Shown here piece by piece: positions 9,680 to 17,229 of a stretch of DNA of 64,000 bases (position 1 is its first letter; every line of letters starts with the position of its first letter). Source of the stretch: Marinilongibacter aquaticus. Lineage in GTDB: Bacteria > Bacteroidota > Bacteroidia > Cytophagales > Spirosomataceae. Below the pieces are notes generated by a model that did no database searches, was not told the DNA's origin, and worked only from the letters and a program-made list of their open reading frames with translations. The DNA is taken from the NCBI RefSeq assembly GCF_020149935.1, contig NZ_CP083757.1, positions 4,551,501 through 4,615,500 on the forward strand, given 5' to 3'. A program made the position numbers and the translations under genes.

Positions 9680-10363
9680 CTATTCATAAAACACAGCAAT
9701 TTCAGACAAACTCTTTCGCTGTATGTCGGGCACATAACATGGGGTTTCGGGATAGCCTACGGGCAAAAGCAAATAAGGTTTTTCGTTTTCCGGGCGATCA
9801 CATATTTGGCTCAAAAAATTCATTGGACTGGGCGTATGCGTAAGCGTAACCAAACCCGCGTGGTGAATCGCTGAAATGAGCAAGCCACAGGCTATGCCCA
9901 CAGATTCGTTTACGTAGTAATGATTTGATTTCTGTCCGTGGGCGTTGTAAGCAAAACTCTGTTTGAACACCGCGATAAGCCAAGGGGCGGTTTCTAAAAA
10001 AGGCTTCGAAGGGTTTGTTCCAAAGGCTTTCAGGTCTTCTTTCCAGCGGGCACTCATTCGTTTGTTGTAGTTCTCTTCCTCTTCTTTTTCTGCGGCCAAA
10101 CGGATTTCCCTTTTAATGGATGAGTTCGAGATCGCACAGAATGTCCAAGGTTGTTTATGAGCTCCCGAAGGTGCCGTAGAGGCCGTTTGTATTATCTTTT
10201 CAATTGTTTGTTTGGCCACAGCTTTGGTCGAAAATTCACGCACACTGCGACGAGCATTCATTTTCTCATAAAAGGCATTTGCCTGTTCAAAGCTTTGTGC
10301 CTCGTTCAGGAAAGGTATAGAATACAGCATATGACGGTGTCCGTCGATTGTTTTGTATGCCAT
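9680..10363 (-). CDS. Nitroreductase-family FMN oxidoreductase
   Basis: This is a 227-residue NAD(P)H/FMN-dependent oxidoreductase of the nitroreductase superfamily. The FMN-binding start of the fold is seen in KMNARRSVREFSTKAVAKQT and IIQTASTAPSGAHKQPWTF. The later GLVTLTHTPSPMNFL and LLLPVGYP blocks are also typical. I begin it at the ATG at 10363 (MAYKTIDGHRH). The longer frame overlaps the GMC gene and adds a non-family N-terminus. It starts 11 bases after the GMC stop, so it is co-transcribed with that gene. The family includes BluB-like and iodotyrosine-deiodinase-like members, and this one resembles the latter branch in its SAPSGAHKQPW-type motif. The substrate is unknown. Confidence 0.85.
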   Translation of the reverse strand: MAYKTIDGHRHMLYSIPFLNEAQSFEQANAFYEKMNARRSVREFSTKAVAKQTIEKIIQTASTAPSGAHKQPWTFCAISNSSIKREIRLAAEKEEEENYNKRMSARWKEDLKAFGTNPSKPFLETAPWLIAVFKQSFAYNAHGQKSNHYYVNESVGIACGLLISAIHHAGLVTLTHTPSPMNFLSQICDRPENEKPYLLLPVGYPETPCYVPDIQRKSLSEIAVFYE

Positions 10364-10374
10364 GGTCTTGGAGT

Positions 10375-12060
10375 TTATAGCCTGCCCGCTTTCATTTCCT
10401 TTACCGCAAAATCGGCTGCACGGGCTGTCAAAGCCATATAAGTTAGCGAAGGGTTTACGTTTGATGAAGATGTCATACAAGCTCCGTCGGTCACGAATAC
10501 ATTTTCGGCTCCCCATACTTGATTGTGTTTGTTGAGTACCGATGTCTCGCGGTCGTGCCCCATGCGGGCTGTGCCCATTTCATGAATACACCTGCCAAAG
10601 CCCATGTCTCTATCGTAAGTGCTCACGTTTTTCACGCCCGCGGCTTCCAGCATTTCAGCGGCGTCGTTCATCATATCTTTTCGCATGGCCCTTTCGTTGT
10701 CTTTTATTTCTGCCGAGAATTTGAGCAAGGGAAGTCCCCATTGGTCTTTTTCCGATTCTTCTATCCAGACTTTGTTTTCCTCGTAAGGTAGGGTTTCTGC
10801 GAATGCATTTAAATCAATGTTCCAAGGGCCGGGATTTTCCAAACTGTTTTTGAAATCCACGCCAAAACTCGAGCTTGGAATGGCTTCTCCTCTTTTGCTG
10901 TCGCCTTCGTAGCCAAAACCTCTGAGGTAATTGCGTTTGTCTCGACCGATATTTCTGAAGCGTGGGATATAGAAACCATTGGGTCTTCGGCCGTAGTAAT
11001 ATTGGTCTTCAAAGCCTTCGACATCGCCGTAGGCTCCCGCACCAAAATGGTGATCCATCAAATAATGTCCCAATGCTCCGCTGTCGTTGCCAAGCCCATT
11101 TGGGAAACGCGAGCTTTTGCTGTGCATCAGTATGAAAGTGGAGGCCATTGCCGAAGCGTTGACGAAAATGATTCGGGCCGAAAATTCCAGATTTTCTTTG
11201 GTCAGTTGGTCAATGACACGCACACCCGTGGCTTTTCCTTTTTTCTCGTCAAAAATGATTTCATGCACGATGGAATGCGGGCGAACTGTCAATTTGCCGG
11301 TTTGCATTGCGGCGGGCAATGTGGCCGCCTGCGTACTGAAATATGCACCAAACGGACAGCCACGCCAGCACATATTGCGGGCTTGGCACTTTGAACGGCC
11401 CAAAGCTTTTTGTTCATCGGTGGGTTCGGTAAGGTGGGCTTGCCGCGGTGGAATTACATAGCGATCCGCAAACTTTTCTTGTACGGCATTTTTCAAATGC
11501 AAGTCCACGCAAGTAAGCTCGAAAGGTTTTTGAAAAACGCCATCGGGAAGATGCGGAAGTCCTTCTTTACTGCCGGAAATCCCTGCGAAGCGTTCCACAT
11601 AATCGTACCAAGGGGCAATGTCTTTGTAGCGAATGGGCCAGTCGATGGCTACACCTTCTTTTACATTGGCTTCAAAATCGATATCACTCAAACGCAGGGT
11701 CACTCGGCCCCATGTAATGGATTTTCCGCCCACTTGGTAGCTTCGCAGCCAATCGAAACGTTTTTCTTCCAAATAGGGGTAATCGACATCTTTGGAGAAC
11801 ATGTCTTTGCTGGCTTCGGTAATGGTTGTGCCCGTACGGTTGTGAATGGGGTAATCTTTTAGTTCTTCTTTGGCTACCTTTACATTGCGGTGCGGAAAGT
11901 CCCAAGGATTCATCATGGCGGTATTGTAATCCTTAATGTGTTCGATATTTCGGCCGCGATCGAGCATCAGGACATCCAATCCTTTTTCGGTCAATTCTTT
12001 TGCCGCCCATCCACCGGAGACTCCAGAGCCAATGACTATGGCATCGTATTTTTCTTTCAT
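10375..12060 (-). CDS. GMC-family FAD oxidoreductase (copy 1)
   Basis: This is a 561-residue flavoprotein related to the large subunits of membrane-linked gluconate, sorbitol and glycoside 3-dehydrogenases. The FAD dinucleotide-binding motif is VIGSGVSGGWAAKELTEKG at residues 10-28. The cysteine-bearing block CQARNMCWRGCPFGAYFSTQ follows the middle of the protein. The C-terminal GMC signature reads IHEMGTARMGHD and then SSSNVNPSLTYMALTARAA. No obvious signal peptide is present. Related catalytic subunits are often exported in complex with a Tat-signal small subunit, and such a gene lies upstream at 13884-14507. It is a close paralogue of the next gene. The substrate (a sugar or glycoside oxidised at C3 or C1) is inferred from family. 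Confidence 0.87.
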   Translation of the reverse strand: MKEKYDAIVIGSGVSGGWAAKELTEKGLDVLMLDRGRNIEHIKDYNTAMMNPWDFPHRNVKVAKEELKDYPIHNRTGTTITEASKDMFSKDVDYPYLEEKRFDWLRSYQVGGKSITWGRVTLRLSDIDFEANVKEGVAIDWPIRYKDIAPWYDYVERFAGISGSKEGLPHLPDGVFQKPFELTCVDLHLKNAVQEKFADRYVIPPRQAHLTEPTDEQKALGRSKCQARNMCWRGCPFGAYFSTQAATLPAAMQTGKLTVRPHSIVHEIIFDEKKGKATGVRVIDQLTKENLEFSARIIFVNASAMASTFILMHSKSSRFPNGLGNDSGALGHYLMDHHFGAGAYGDVEGFEDQYYYGRRPNGFYIPRFRNIGRDKRNYLRGFGYEGDSKRGEAIPSSSFGVDFKNSLENPGPWNIDLNAFAETLPYEENKVWIEESEKDQWGLPLLKFSAEIKDNERAMRKDMMNDAAEMLEAAGVKNVSTYDRDMGFGRCIHEMGTARMGHDRETSVLNKHNQVWGAENVFVTDGACMTSSSNVNPSLTYMALTARAADFAVKEMKAGRL

Positions 12061-12087
12061 TTGTTTCTGCTTTTAATAAAGTCAAAA

Positions 12088-12117
12088 AAAAGCCTCAAAC
12101 TTTCATTTGAGGCTTTT
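12088..12117 (-). terminator. Terminator between the two GMC genes
   Basis: A 12-bp perfect stem (AAAAGCCTCAAA / TTTGAGGCTTTT) with a 6-base loop is followed on the minus strand by a run of T. It sits 22 bases after the stop of GMC copy 2, which would make copy 1 either a separate unit or a read-through gene. Confidence 0.75.
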
Positions 12118-12138
12118 CGTCAGACAATCAATTATTCA

Positions 12139-13848
12139 TTACAAATTGCCCTTTTTCATTTCGTCTACAGCGAAAGCTGCGGCTCTGGCTGTTAAAGCCA
12201 TATAAGTAAGCGAAGGGTTTACGCAAGAAGAAGATACCATGGCGGCACCGTCTGTTACGAAAACGTTCTCTGCTCCCCACACTTGGTTGTTTTTGTTGAG
12301 CACAGAGTTGCCTTCTTCGGTTCCCATGCGGGCCGTGCCCATTTCGTGGATACCGATACCGGGAGATTTGTCTTCGTTTTTATGGCCGCGTACGTCTTTG
12401 AACCCGGCGGCTTCAAGCATGGCCACGGCTTCGTCACGCATAGCCACTCGCATTTTTTGTTCGTTGTCGCCCCACCATGCATCAAATTCGATCACTGGCA
12501 ATCCCCATTGGTCTTTTTCATCGGTTAGGGTCATGCGGTTGCTTGGGTCTGGAAGTGTTTCTCCGAAACCACCAATACCGATTCTCCAAATGCCCGGTTC
12601 GCTCAAAGATTCTTTGAATTCGGCTCCGAAGGTCTGTTCTACTTCTACACCTTTTGAGCGAGAAGCTCCACCCTGATAACCAAATCCACGCAAGAAATCG
12701 CGTTTATCCGTTCCCCAGTTTGTAAAACGCGGGATATAAATTCCGTTTGGACGGTTGCCGTAATAATATTGGTCGCTGAAACCTTCAACCCATCCGCTGG
12801 CACCTGAATCCAAGTGATGGTCCATGATGTTTCTGCCCAATTGATCGGAAGCATTGCCCAAGCCATTGGGATGGCGTGATGAGGTAGATTGCATCATTAC
12901 CCATGCTGAGTTGATGGCCGATGCATTCAAGAAAATGATTTTTGCGAAGTATTCTGTTTCTTCTTTGGTGTTTTGGTCAATGGCTTTAACACCTGTGGCT
13001 TTGCCCAATTCATCGTCGTAAATCACTTGGTATACGATTTTGTCGGTAAGTAAAGTCAGGTTTTCAGTCTTCATTGCCGCAGGTAGCGTGGCCGATTGCG
13101 TGCTAAAATATGCACCATAAGGACATCCACGAATACATTTATTTCGGAATTGACAAGCTGAGCGGCCCAATGCCGTTTGCTCTGCGGTGGGCTGAGTCAA
13201 GTGGGCCACACGACCGATGGTTACATGGCGGCCCGGGAAATTGGCTTCCATCCCTTGTTTGAAGTGCTTTTCCACACAGTTCATTTCCATGCCGGGCTGG
13301 AACATGCCGTCGGGCAATACATCGAAACCTTCTTTGTATCCACTGATTCCCGCAAAACGCTCTACATAGTCGTACCAAGGAGCCAAATCTTCATAGCGAA
13401 TAGGCCAGTCTGTTCCTACGCCTTCTTCCAAGTTGGCTGTAAAATCTCTTTTATTCCATCTGTACGATTGGCGGCCCCACATTTTGGAGCGTCCTCCTGT
13501 GTTGTATCCGCGTATCCAGTCGAAACGACGTTTTTCTTTATAAGGATGCTCTGTGTCTTTTACAAAGAAGCCCCTGTTTTCTTCATTGGCGGCGTATCCT
13601 GTACGCTTTACAGCCCAGTACTCTTCGGCTGCTTTTTTGTCTACACGGCCACGGTGTGGGAAATCCCAACTTTCTTTCATGGCGTCTTTGTAGCCTGTGA
13701 TGTGCTCTACATTGTAGCCACGTTCCAACATCAACACTTTCAGCCCTTTTTCGGTAAGTTCTTTGGCTGCCCAGCCGCCTGAAACGCCAGACCCCACCAC
13801 GATGGCGTCAAAGGTGTTTTGTTCTTTTGCTTTTCCTTGAATATACAT
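12139..13848 (-). CDS. GMC-family FAD oxidoreductase (copy 2)
   Basis: This is a 569-residue paralogue of the downstream gene with the same architecture. The FAD motif is VVGSGVSGGWAAKELTEKG at 16-34, the cysteine block is CQFRNKCIRGCPYGAYFSTQ, and the C-terminal signature is IHEMGTARMGTEEGNSVLN then SSSCVNPSLTYMALTARAA. Family knowledge points to the catalytic subunit of a periplasmic sugar or glycoside dehydrogenase passing electrons to the respiratory chain. It starts 35 bases after the stop of the subunit-3-like gene, which strongly suggests a two-subunit enzyme. No cytochrome c subunit is encoded next to it, so the electron acceptor must be supplied elsewhere. Exact substrate is unknown. 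Confidence 0.88.
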   Translation of the reverse strand: MYIQGKAKEQNTFDAIVVGSGVSGGWAAKELTEKGLKVLMLERGYNVEHITGYKDAMKESWDFPHRGRVDKKAAEEYWAVKRTGYAANEENRGFFVKDTEHPYKEKRRFDWIRGYNTGGRSKMWGRQSYRWNKRDFTANLEEGVGTDWPIRYEDLAPWYDYVERFAGISGYKEGFDVLPDGMFQPGMEMNCVEKHFKQGMEANFPGRHVTIGRVAHLTQPTAEQTALGRSACQFRNKCIRGCPYGAYFSTQSATLPAAMKTENLTLLTDKIVYQVIYDDELGKATGVKAIDQNTKEETEYFAKIIFLNASAINSAWVMMQSTSSRHPNGLGNASDQLGRNIMDHHLDSGASGWVEGFSDQYYYGNRPNGIYIPRFTNWGTDKRDFLRGFGYQGGASRSKGVEVEQTFGAEFKESLSEPGIWRIGIGGFGETLPDPSNRMTLTDEKDQWGLPVIEFDAWWGDNEQKMRVAMRDEAVAMLEAAGFKDVRGHKNEDKSPGIGIHEMGTARMGTEEGNSVLNKNNQVWGAENVFVTDGAAMVSSSCVNPSLTYMALTARAAAFAVDEMKKGNL

Positions 13849-13883
13849 AATGATTGATTTCTGAATAGATAAATAAAAGTGAA

Positions 13884-14507
13884 TTAAAGGGCGTAGGCCT
13901 TTTGTCCTTCTTTCAAAGGAATGCAGCCTTCGTAACGTCCCGGGATCGGAATGTAATCGCGTTCCTCGGTCATGCCCACTTCAGAAGTGAAGTAACCGAA
14001 GAGGGTCAATTCCTTCATGAGTGTGAAGAAAGGAGCAGTAGGCTCTTTGGCCGCTTCTTCTTTCTTTTCTTTACCTGTTTCAGGGTCAATCACTTTTACT
14101 TTTTCTTCTTCATTCTCTTTTTTAGCGGCGGCTTCCATTGCTTTTACAATTTCCACTTGATCGCCTTCGGCCAAAGAGGTAAAAGAGCCTCCCTTTTCTT
14201 TGGCCAATTTGGCCACTTCTTCCAAGCCTTCCTTGAAACGAGCTCCTTGAGCGTCGGAATAGCAATCTTTGATCATCATTTCAATAAAAGGGCCACATCC
14301 TACCTCTTTTGCACCCGGCGTGCCGGTTGGAGGAATGATGATGTCGGAGATTTGTGCGACGATGTCTTGCAAATCAGGAGTTAAGCTAAATGGGGCGGAA
14401 GATTCGGAGGTGGTGGTACAGCCTTGTACTAGTGCAGCTATGCTTGGTGCCGATAGGGCCCCTCCCATGAGTAGAGCCACACGGCTGAGAGCTTCTCTTC
14501 TTTTCAA
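13884..14507 (-). CDS. Gluconate 2-dehydrogenase subunit 3-like Tat lipoprotein
   Basis: This is a 207-residue small subunit of the gluconate 2-dehydrogenase subunit 3 family, which escorts a GMC catalytic subunit through the Tat pathway. The start appears to be a TTG at 14507: no in-frame ATG lies just upstream, and this start gives the expected MKRREALSRVALLMGG twin-arginine signal. A VQGC lipobox near residue 29 suggests anchoring. The core contains LQDIVAQISDIIIPPTGTPGAKEVG and FIEMMIKDCYSD, both typical. A lysine/glutamate-rich insert (near 120-150, EEEKVKVIDPETGKEKKEEAAKEP) interrupts the domain and is low complexity. It is first in the operon with GMC copy 2. Confidence 0.85.
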   Translation of the reverse strand: MKRREALSRVALLMGGALSAPSIAALVQGCTTTSESSAPFSLTPDLQDIVAQISDIIIPPTGTPGAKEVGCGPFIEMMIKDCYSDAQGARFKEGLEEVAKLAKEKGGSFTSLAEGDQVEIVKAMEAAAKKENEEEKVKVIDPETGKEKKEEAAKEPTAPFFTLMKELTLFGYFTSEVGMTEERDYIPIPGRYEGCIPLKEGQKAYAL

Positions 14508-14905
14508 GGTTTTAGTATTTAATAGGTTTGTAAATGACTTTATCTAAGCTGTGAAATTACCTTTAATCTCGATTTCCGCCAAAAAAAGCAGGTCTTTTTT
14601 GAAAGCGTTAACAGATATGTTCCGCTGCCCACTTCTACCTTTATTCTGTATCATTTTATGGCCTTGGGAAATGGGTTGCAAATCTTTTGTTTATTGATTT
14701 TCTTGGAATAATTACAATGTCTGTTTTTGTTGTGATTTATACAAAGTCTACTTTTTTGGTACTCAATGTGTGACTTATTGAGGCGTATTGTAAATTAAGT
14801 GTATCTTTTTTGGTATTTCATGTAAACTTTTATCGGGTAAAATTTGGAGCGTATATTTCTAATTATCTAGATTTGTTCAAATTTTGAAAACTAAACAATA
14901 ACACT
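14508..14905. other. 398-base divergent intergenic region
   Basis: This AT-rich spacer separates the minus-strand GMC operon from the plus-strand UDP-sugar operon, so both promoters should lie here. I can support only the ugd promoter listed separately. No ORF or strong hairpin was seen in the rest. Confidence 0.6.
14843..14875 (+). promoter_or_regulatory. Bacteroidota-type promoter for ugd-uxs
   Basis: TTTG at 14843-14846 and TAGATTTG at 14868-14875 are 21 bases apart. That matches the Bacteroidota -33/-7 consensus (TTTG, 19-21 nt, TANNTTTG). Transcription would begin near 14882, leaving a leader of about 24 bases before the ATG at 14906. Confidence 0.7.
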
Positions 14906-16219
14906 ATGAAAGTAGCAGTAGTAGGTACAGGCTATGTAGGCCTAGTCACTGGGACCTGTTTTGCCGAAACCGGAAACAACGTAACCTGTGTAGATATTGA
15001 CCCCAAAAAAGTAGAAAGCCTTAGCAAAGGAAAGATTACCATCTACGAACCGGGTTTGGAGGTGATTTTCGAAAGAAACAGAAAGGAAAATAGATTGAAA
15101 TTTACCACTTCGCTCGAAGAAGGTATCGAAGGAGCAGAAGTGATTTTTCTTGCCTTGCCAACGCCTCCGGGTGAAGACGGTTCGGCTGATTTGAAATATA
15201 TTTTGGGTGTGGCCCACGATTTGGGAAATACCTTGAAAGATTACGCCGTGATTGTAGACAAAAGCACCGTGCCTGTGGGTACTGCCGAAAAAGTGACTGC
15301 TGCGATTGCAAAGAATGCCAAAGTAGATTTCGATGTGGTGTCTAACCCCGAGTTTTTGCGTGAGGGCGTGGCCGTAGACGACTTTATGAAGCCAGACCGT
15401 GTGGTAGTGGGCACAACCTCGGAAAGAGCGATGGAAATTATGAATCGCTTGTATGCTCCTTTGGTACGTCAGGGCAATCCCGTGATTTTTATGGACGAAC
15501 GTTCTGCCGAAATGACCAAATATGCGGCAAACTCGTTTTTGGCCATGAAGATTACTTTCATGAACGAAATCGCCAATTTGTGCGAGCGTGCCGGTGCAGA
15601 TGTGGATATGGTGAGAAAAGGGATTGGTACAGATAGCCGTATCGGAAAGCGTTTCCTTTTCCCTGGTATTGGTTACGGGGGCTCTTGTTTCCCGAAAGAT
15701 GTACAAGCTTTGGGTAAAACGGCCAATGAATTCGATTACGATTTCAAAATTTTGAATTCGGTAATGAAGGTGAACGATAAGCAAAAAACAAAGCTTATTC
15801 CTGTACTGAAAGACCATTTTGGTGGCGATTTGAAAGGAAAGACGATCGCTCTTTGGGGATTGGCCTTCAAACCGCATACCGACGACATCCGTGAAGCACC
15901 TGCTTTGTACAACATCAAATCTTTGCGTAGAGCCGGAGCCAAAGTGGTGGTTTTCGATCCAGAAGCAATGGACAATGTGCGTGGTGTAGTGGGCAGAAAA
16001 GTAAAATACGCGAAATCGATGTATGAGGCTTTGGAAGGAGCTGATGCTTTGATGATTATGACCGAGTGGCCTGAATTCAGAACACCAGATTTCGATAGAA
16101 TTGGAGAGTCTTTAAACAATAAGCTTATCTTTGATGGCCGTAACTTGTATGATTTGGACCTTATGGAAAAAAGAGGATATACATATTACTCGGTAGGAAG
16201 AAAATCGATAAAAGCTTAA
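14906..16219 (+). CDS. ugd: UDP-glucose 6-dehydrogenase
   Basis: This 437-residue cytoplasmic enzyme oxidises UDP-glucose to UDP-glucuronate using two NAD+. The N-terminal Rossmann motif is [18 protein letters not shown] at residues 3-20. STVPVGT at 120-126 and NPEFLREG at 147-154 are family landmarks. The catalytic cysteine is Cys261 in [10 protein letters not shown], and the C-terminal UDP-binding domain contains [18 protein letters not shown]. Length and motifs are those of the bacterial type. The stop is 2 bases before the UDP-glucuronate decarboxylase start, so the two catalyse consecutive steps from one transcript. A good promoter is visible just upstream. Confidence 0.95.
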   Translation: MKVAVVGTGYVGLVTGTCFAETGNNVTCVDIDPKKVESLSKGKITIYEPGLEVIFERNRKENRLKFTTSLEEGIEGAEVIFLALPTPPGEDGSADLKYILGVAHDLGNTLKDYAVIVDKSTVPVGTAEKVTAAIAKNAKVDFDVVSNPEFLREGVAVDDFMKPDRVVVGTTSERAMEIMNRLYAPLVRQGNPVIFMDERSAEMTKYAANSFLAMKITFMNEIANLCERAGADVDMVRKGIGTDSRIGKRFLFPGIGYGGSCFPKDVQALGKTANEFDYDFKILNSVMKVNDKQKTKLIPVLKDHFGGDLKGKTIALWGLAFKPHTDDIREAPALYNIKSLRRAGAKVVVFDPEAMDNVRGVVGRKVKYAKSMYEALEGADALMIMTEWPEFRTPDFDRIGESLNNKLIFDGRNLYDLDLMEKRGYTYYSVGRKSIKA

Positions 16220-16221
16220 GC

Positions 16222-17193
16222 ATGAAAAGAATATTGATTACAGGTGGGGCCGGATTCCTCGGCTCTCACCTTTGCGATCGTTTTATTAAAGAAGGCTACC
16301 ATGTGATTGCCATGGATAACCTGATCACCGGAGATTTGAGAAACATTGAGCACCTGTTTAAACTGGAGCACTTTGAATTCTACCATCACGATGTGAGCAA
16401 GTTTATCCATGTGCCTGGCGAGTTGGATTATATCCTGCATTTCGCTTCACCGGCCAGCCCGATCGACTATTTGAAAATTCCCATTCAAACCTTAAAGGTG
16501 GGTTCTTTGGGTATTCACAATTGTTTGGGATTGGCCCGTGTAAAAAAGGCTCGCGTGCTCATTGCATCAACCTCAGAGGTGTATGGCGATCCTTTGGTGC
16601 ATCCGCAAACGGAAGATTATTGGGGCCACGTAAACCCTGTCGGGCCTCGTGGCGTATACGATGAAGCCAAGCGTTTCCAAGAAGCGATGACAATGGCCTA
16701 TCATACGTATCATGGTGTAGAAACGCGAATTGTGCGTATTTTCAATACCTACGGGCCGAGAATGCGATTGAATGATGGTCGAGTTTTGCCGGCTTTCATC
16801 GGCCAAGCTCTTCGTGGAGAAGATTTGACTGTTTTCGGCGACGGTAGCCAAACCCGTTCTTTCTGTTTTGTCGACGATTTGGTGGAAGGTATTTACCGCC
16901 TTTTACTTTCGGATTACGCACAACCTGTGAATGTGGGTAACCCAAATGAAATCACAATCGGAGAGTTCGCAGAAGAAATCATTAAATTGACAGGGACTGA
17001 ACAAAAGGTGATCTACAAAGATTTGCCCAAAGACGACCCCAAGCAAAGAAAACCGGATATTACCCGTGCCAAAGAAATTTTGGGTTGGGAACCGAAAGTG
17101 GATCGGAAAGAAGGTTTGAAAGTGACTTACGAATATTTCAAAGCATTTTCGAAAGAAAGGCTTTTTGAGGAAGCAAAACACAGAGAATTTTAA
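16222..17193 (+). CDS. uxs: UDP-glucuronate decarboxylase (UDP-xylose synthase)
   Basis: This 323-residue extended short-chain dehydrogenase decarboxylates UDP-glucuronate to UDP-xylose via a 4-keto intermediate. The NAD-binding loop is GGAGFLGSH at 8-16. The catalytic Ser/Thr lies in ASTSEVYG at 115-122, with Tyr146 and Lys150 in YDEAK. The block [17 protein letters not shown] and the arginine-rich substrate pocket [15 protein letters not shown] are diagnostic of UXS rather than of other UDP-sugar epimerases. With ugd it forms a two-gene operon that supplies UDP-xylose for a surface polysaccharide or glycoconjugate. No xylosyltransferase is adjacent. A bidirectional terminator follows at once. 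Confidence 0.93.
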   Translation: MKRILITGGAGFLGSHLCDRFIKEGYHVIAMDNLITGDLRNIEHLFKLEHFEFYHHDVSKFIHVPGELDYILHFASPASPIDYLKIPIQTLKVGSLGIHNCLGLARVKKARVLIASTSEVYGDPLVHPQTEDYWGHVNPVGPRGVYDEAKRFQEAMTMAYHTYHGVETRIVRIFNTYGPRMRLNDGRVLPAFIGQALRGEDLTVFGDGSQTRSFCFVDDLVEGIYRLLLSDYAQPVNVGNPNEITIGEFAEEIIKLTGTEQKVIYKDLPKDDPKQRKPDITRAKEILGWEPKVDRKEGLKVTYEYFKAFSKERLFEEAKHREF

Positions 17194-17198
17194 AATGG

Positions 17199-17224
17199 GA
17201 TGGCCACGCTGCAGCGTGGCCATC
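17199..17224. terminator. Bidirectional terminator between uxs and GH95
   Basis: A 26-base perfect palindrome (arms GATGGCCACGC / GCGTGGCCATC around a TGCA loop) lies between convergent stops at 17193 and 17230. TTTT follows on the plus strand and an A/T-rich stretch on the minus side, so it can serve both genes. Confidence 0.8.
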
Positions 17225-17229
17225 TTTTG

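Noticed and set aside
14664-14680. TTGGGAAATGGGTTGCA resembles a sigma-54 -24/-12 promoter upstream of ugd
   Set aside because: It lacks the usual C after TTGG, and a better Bacteroidota promoter lies 170 bases closer to the gene.
14942-15877. 311-residue ORF antisense to ugd
   Set aside because: It is a shadow of a strong coding gene, with no family resemblance, and is a product of codon bias in the opposite frame.
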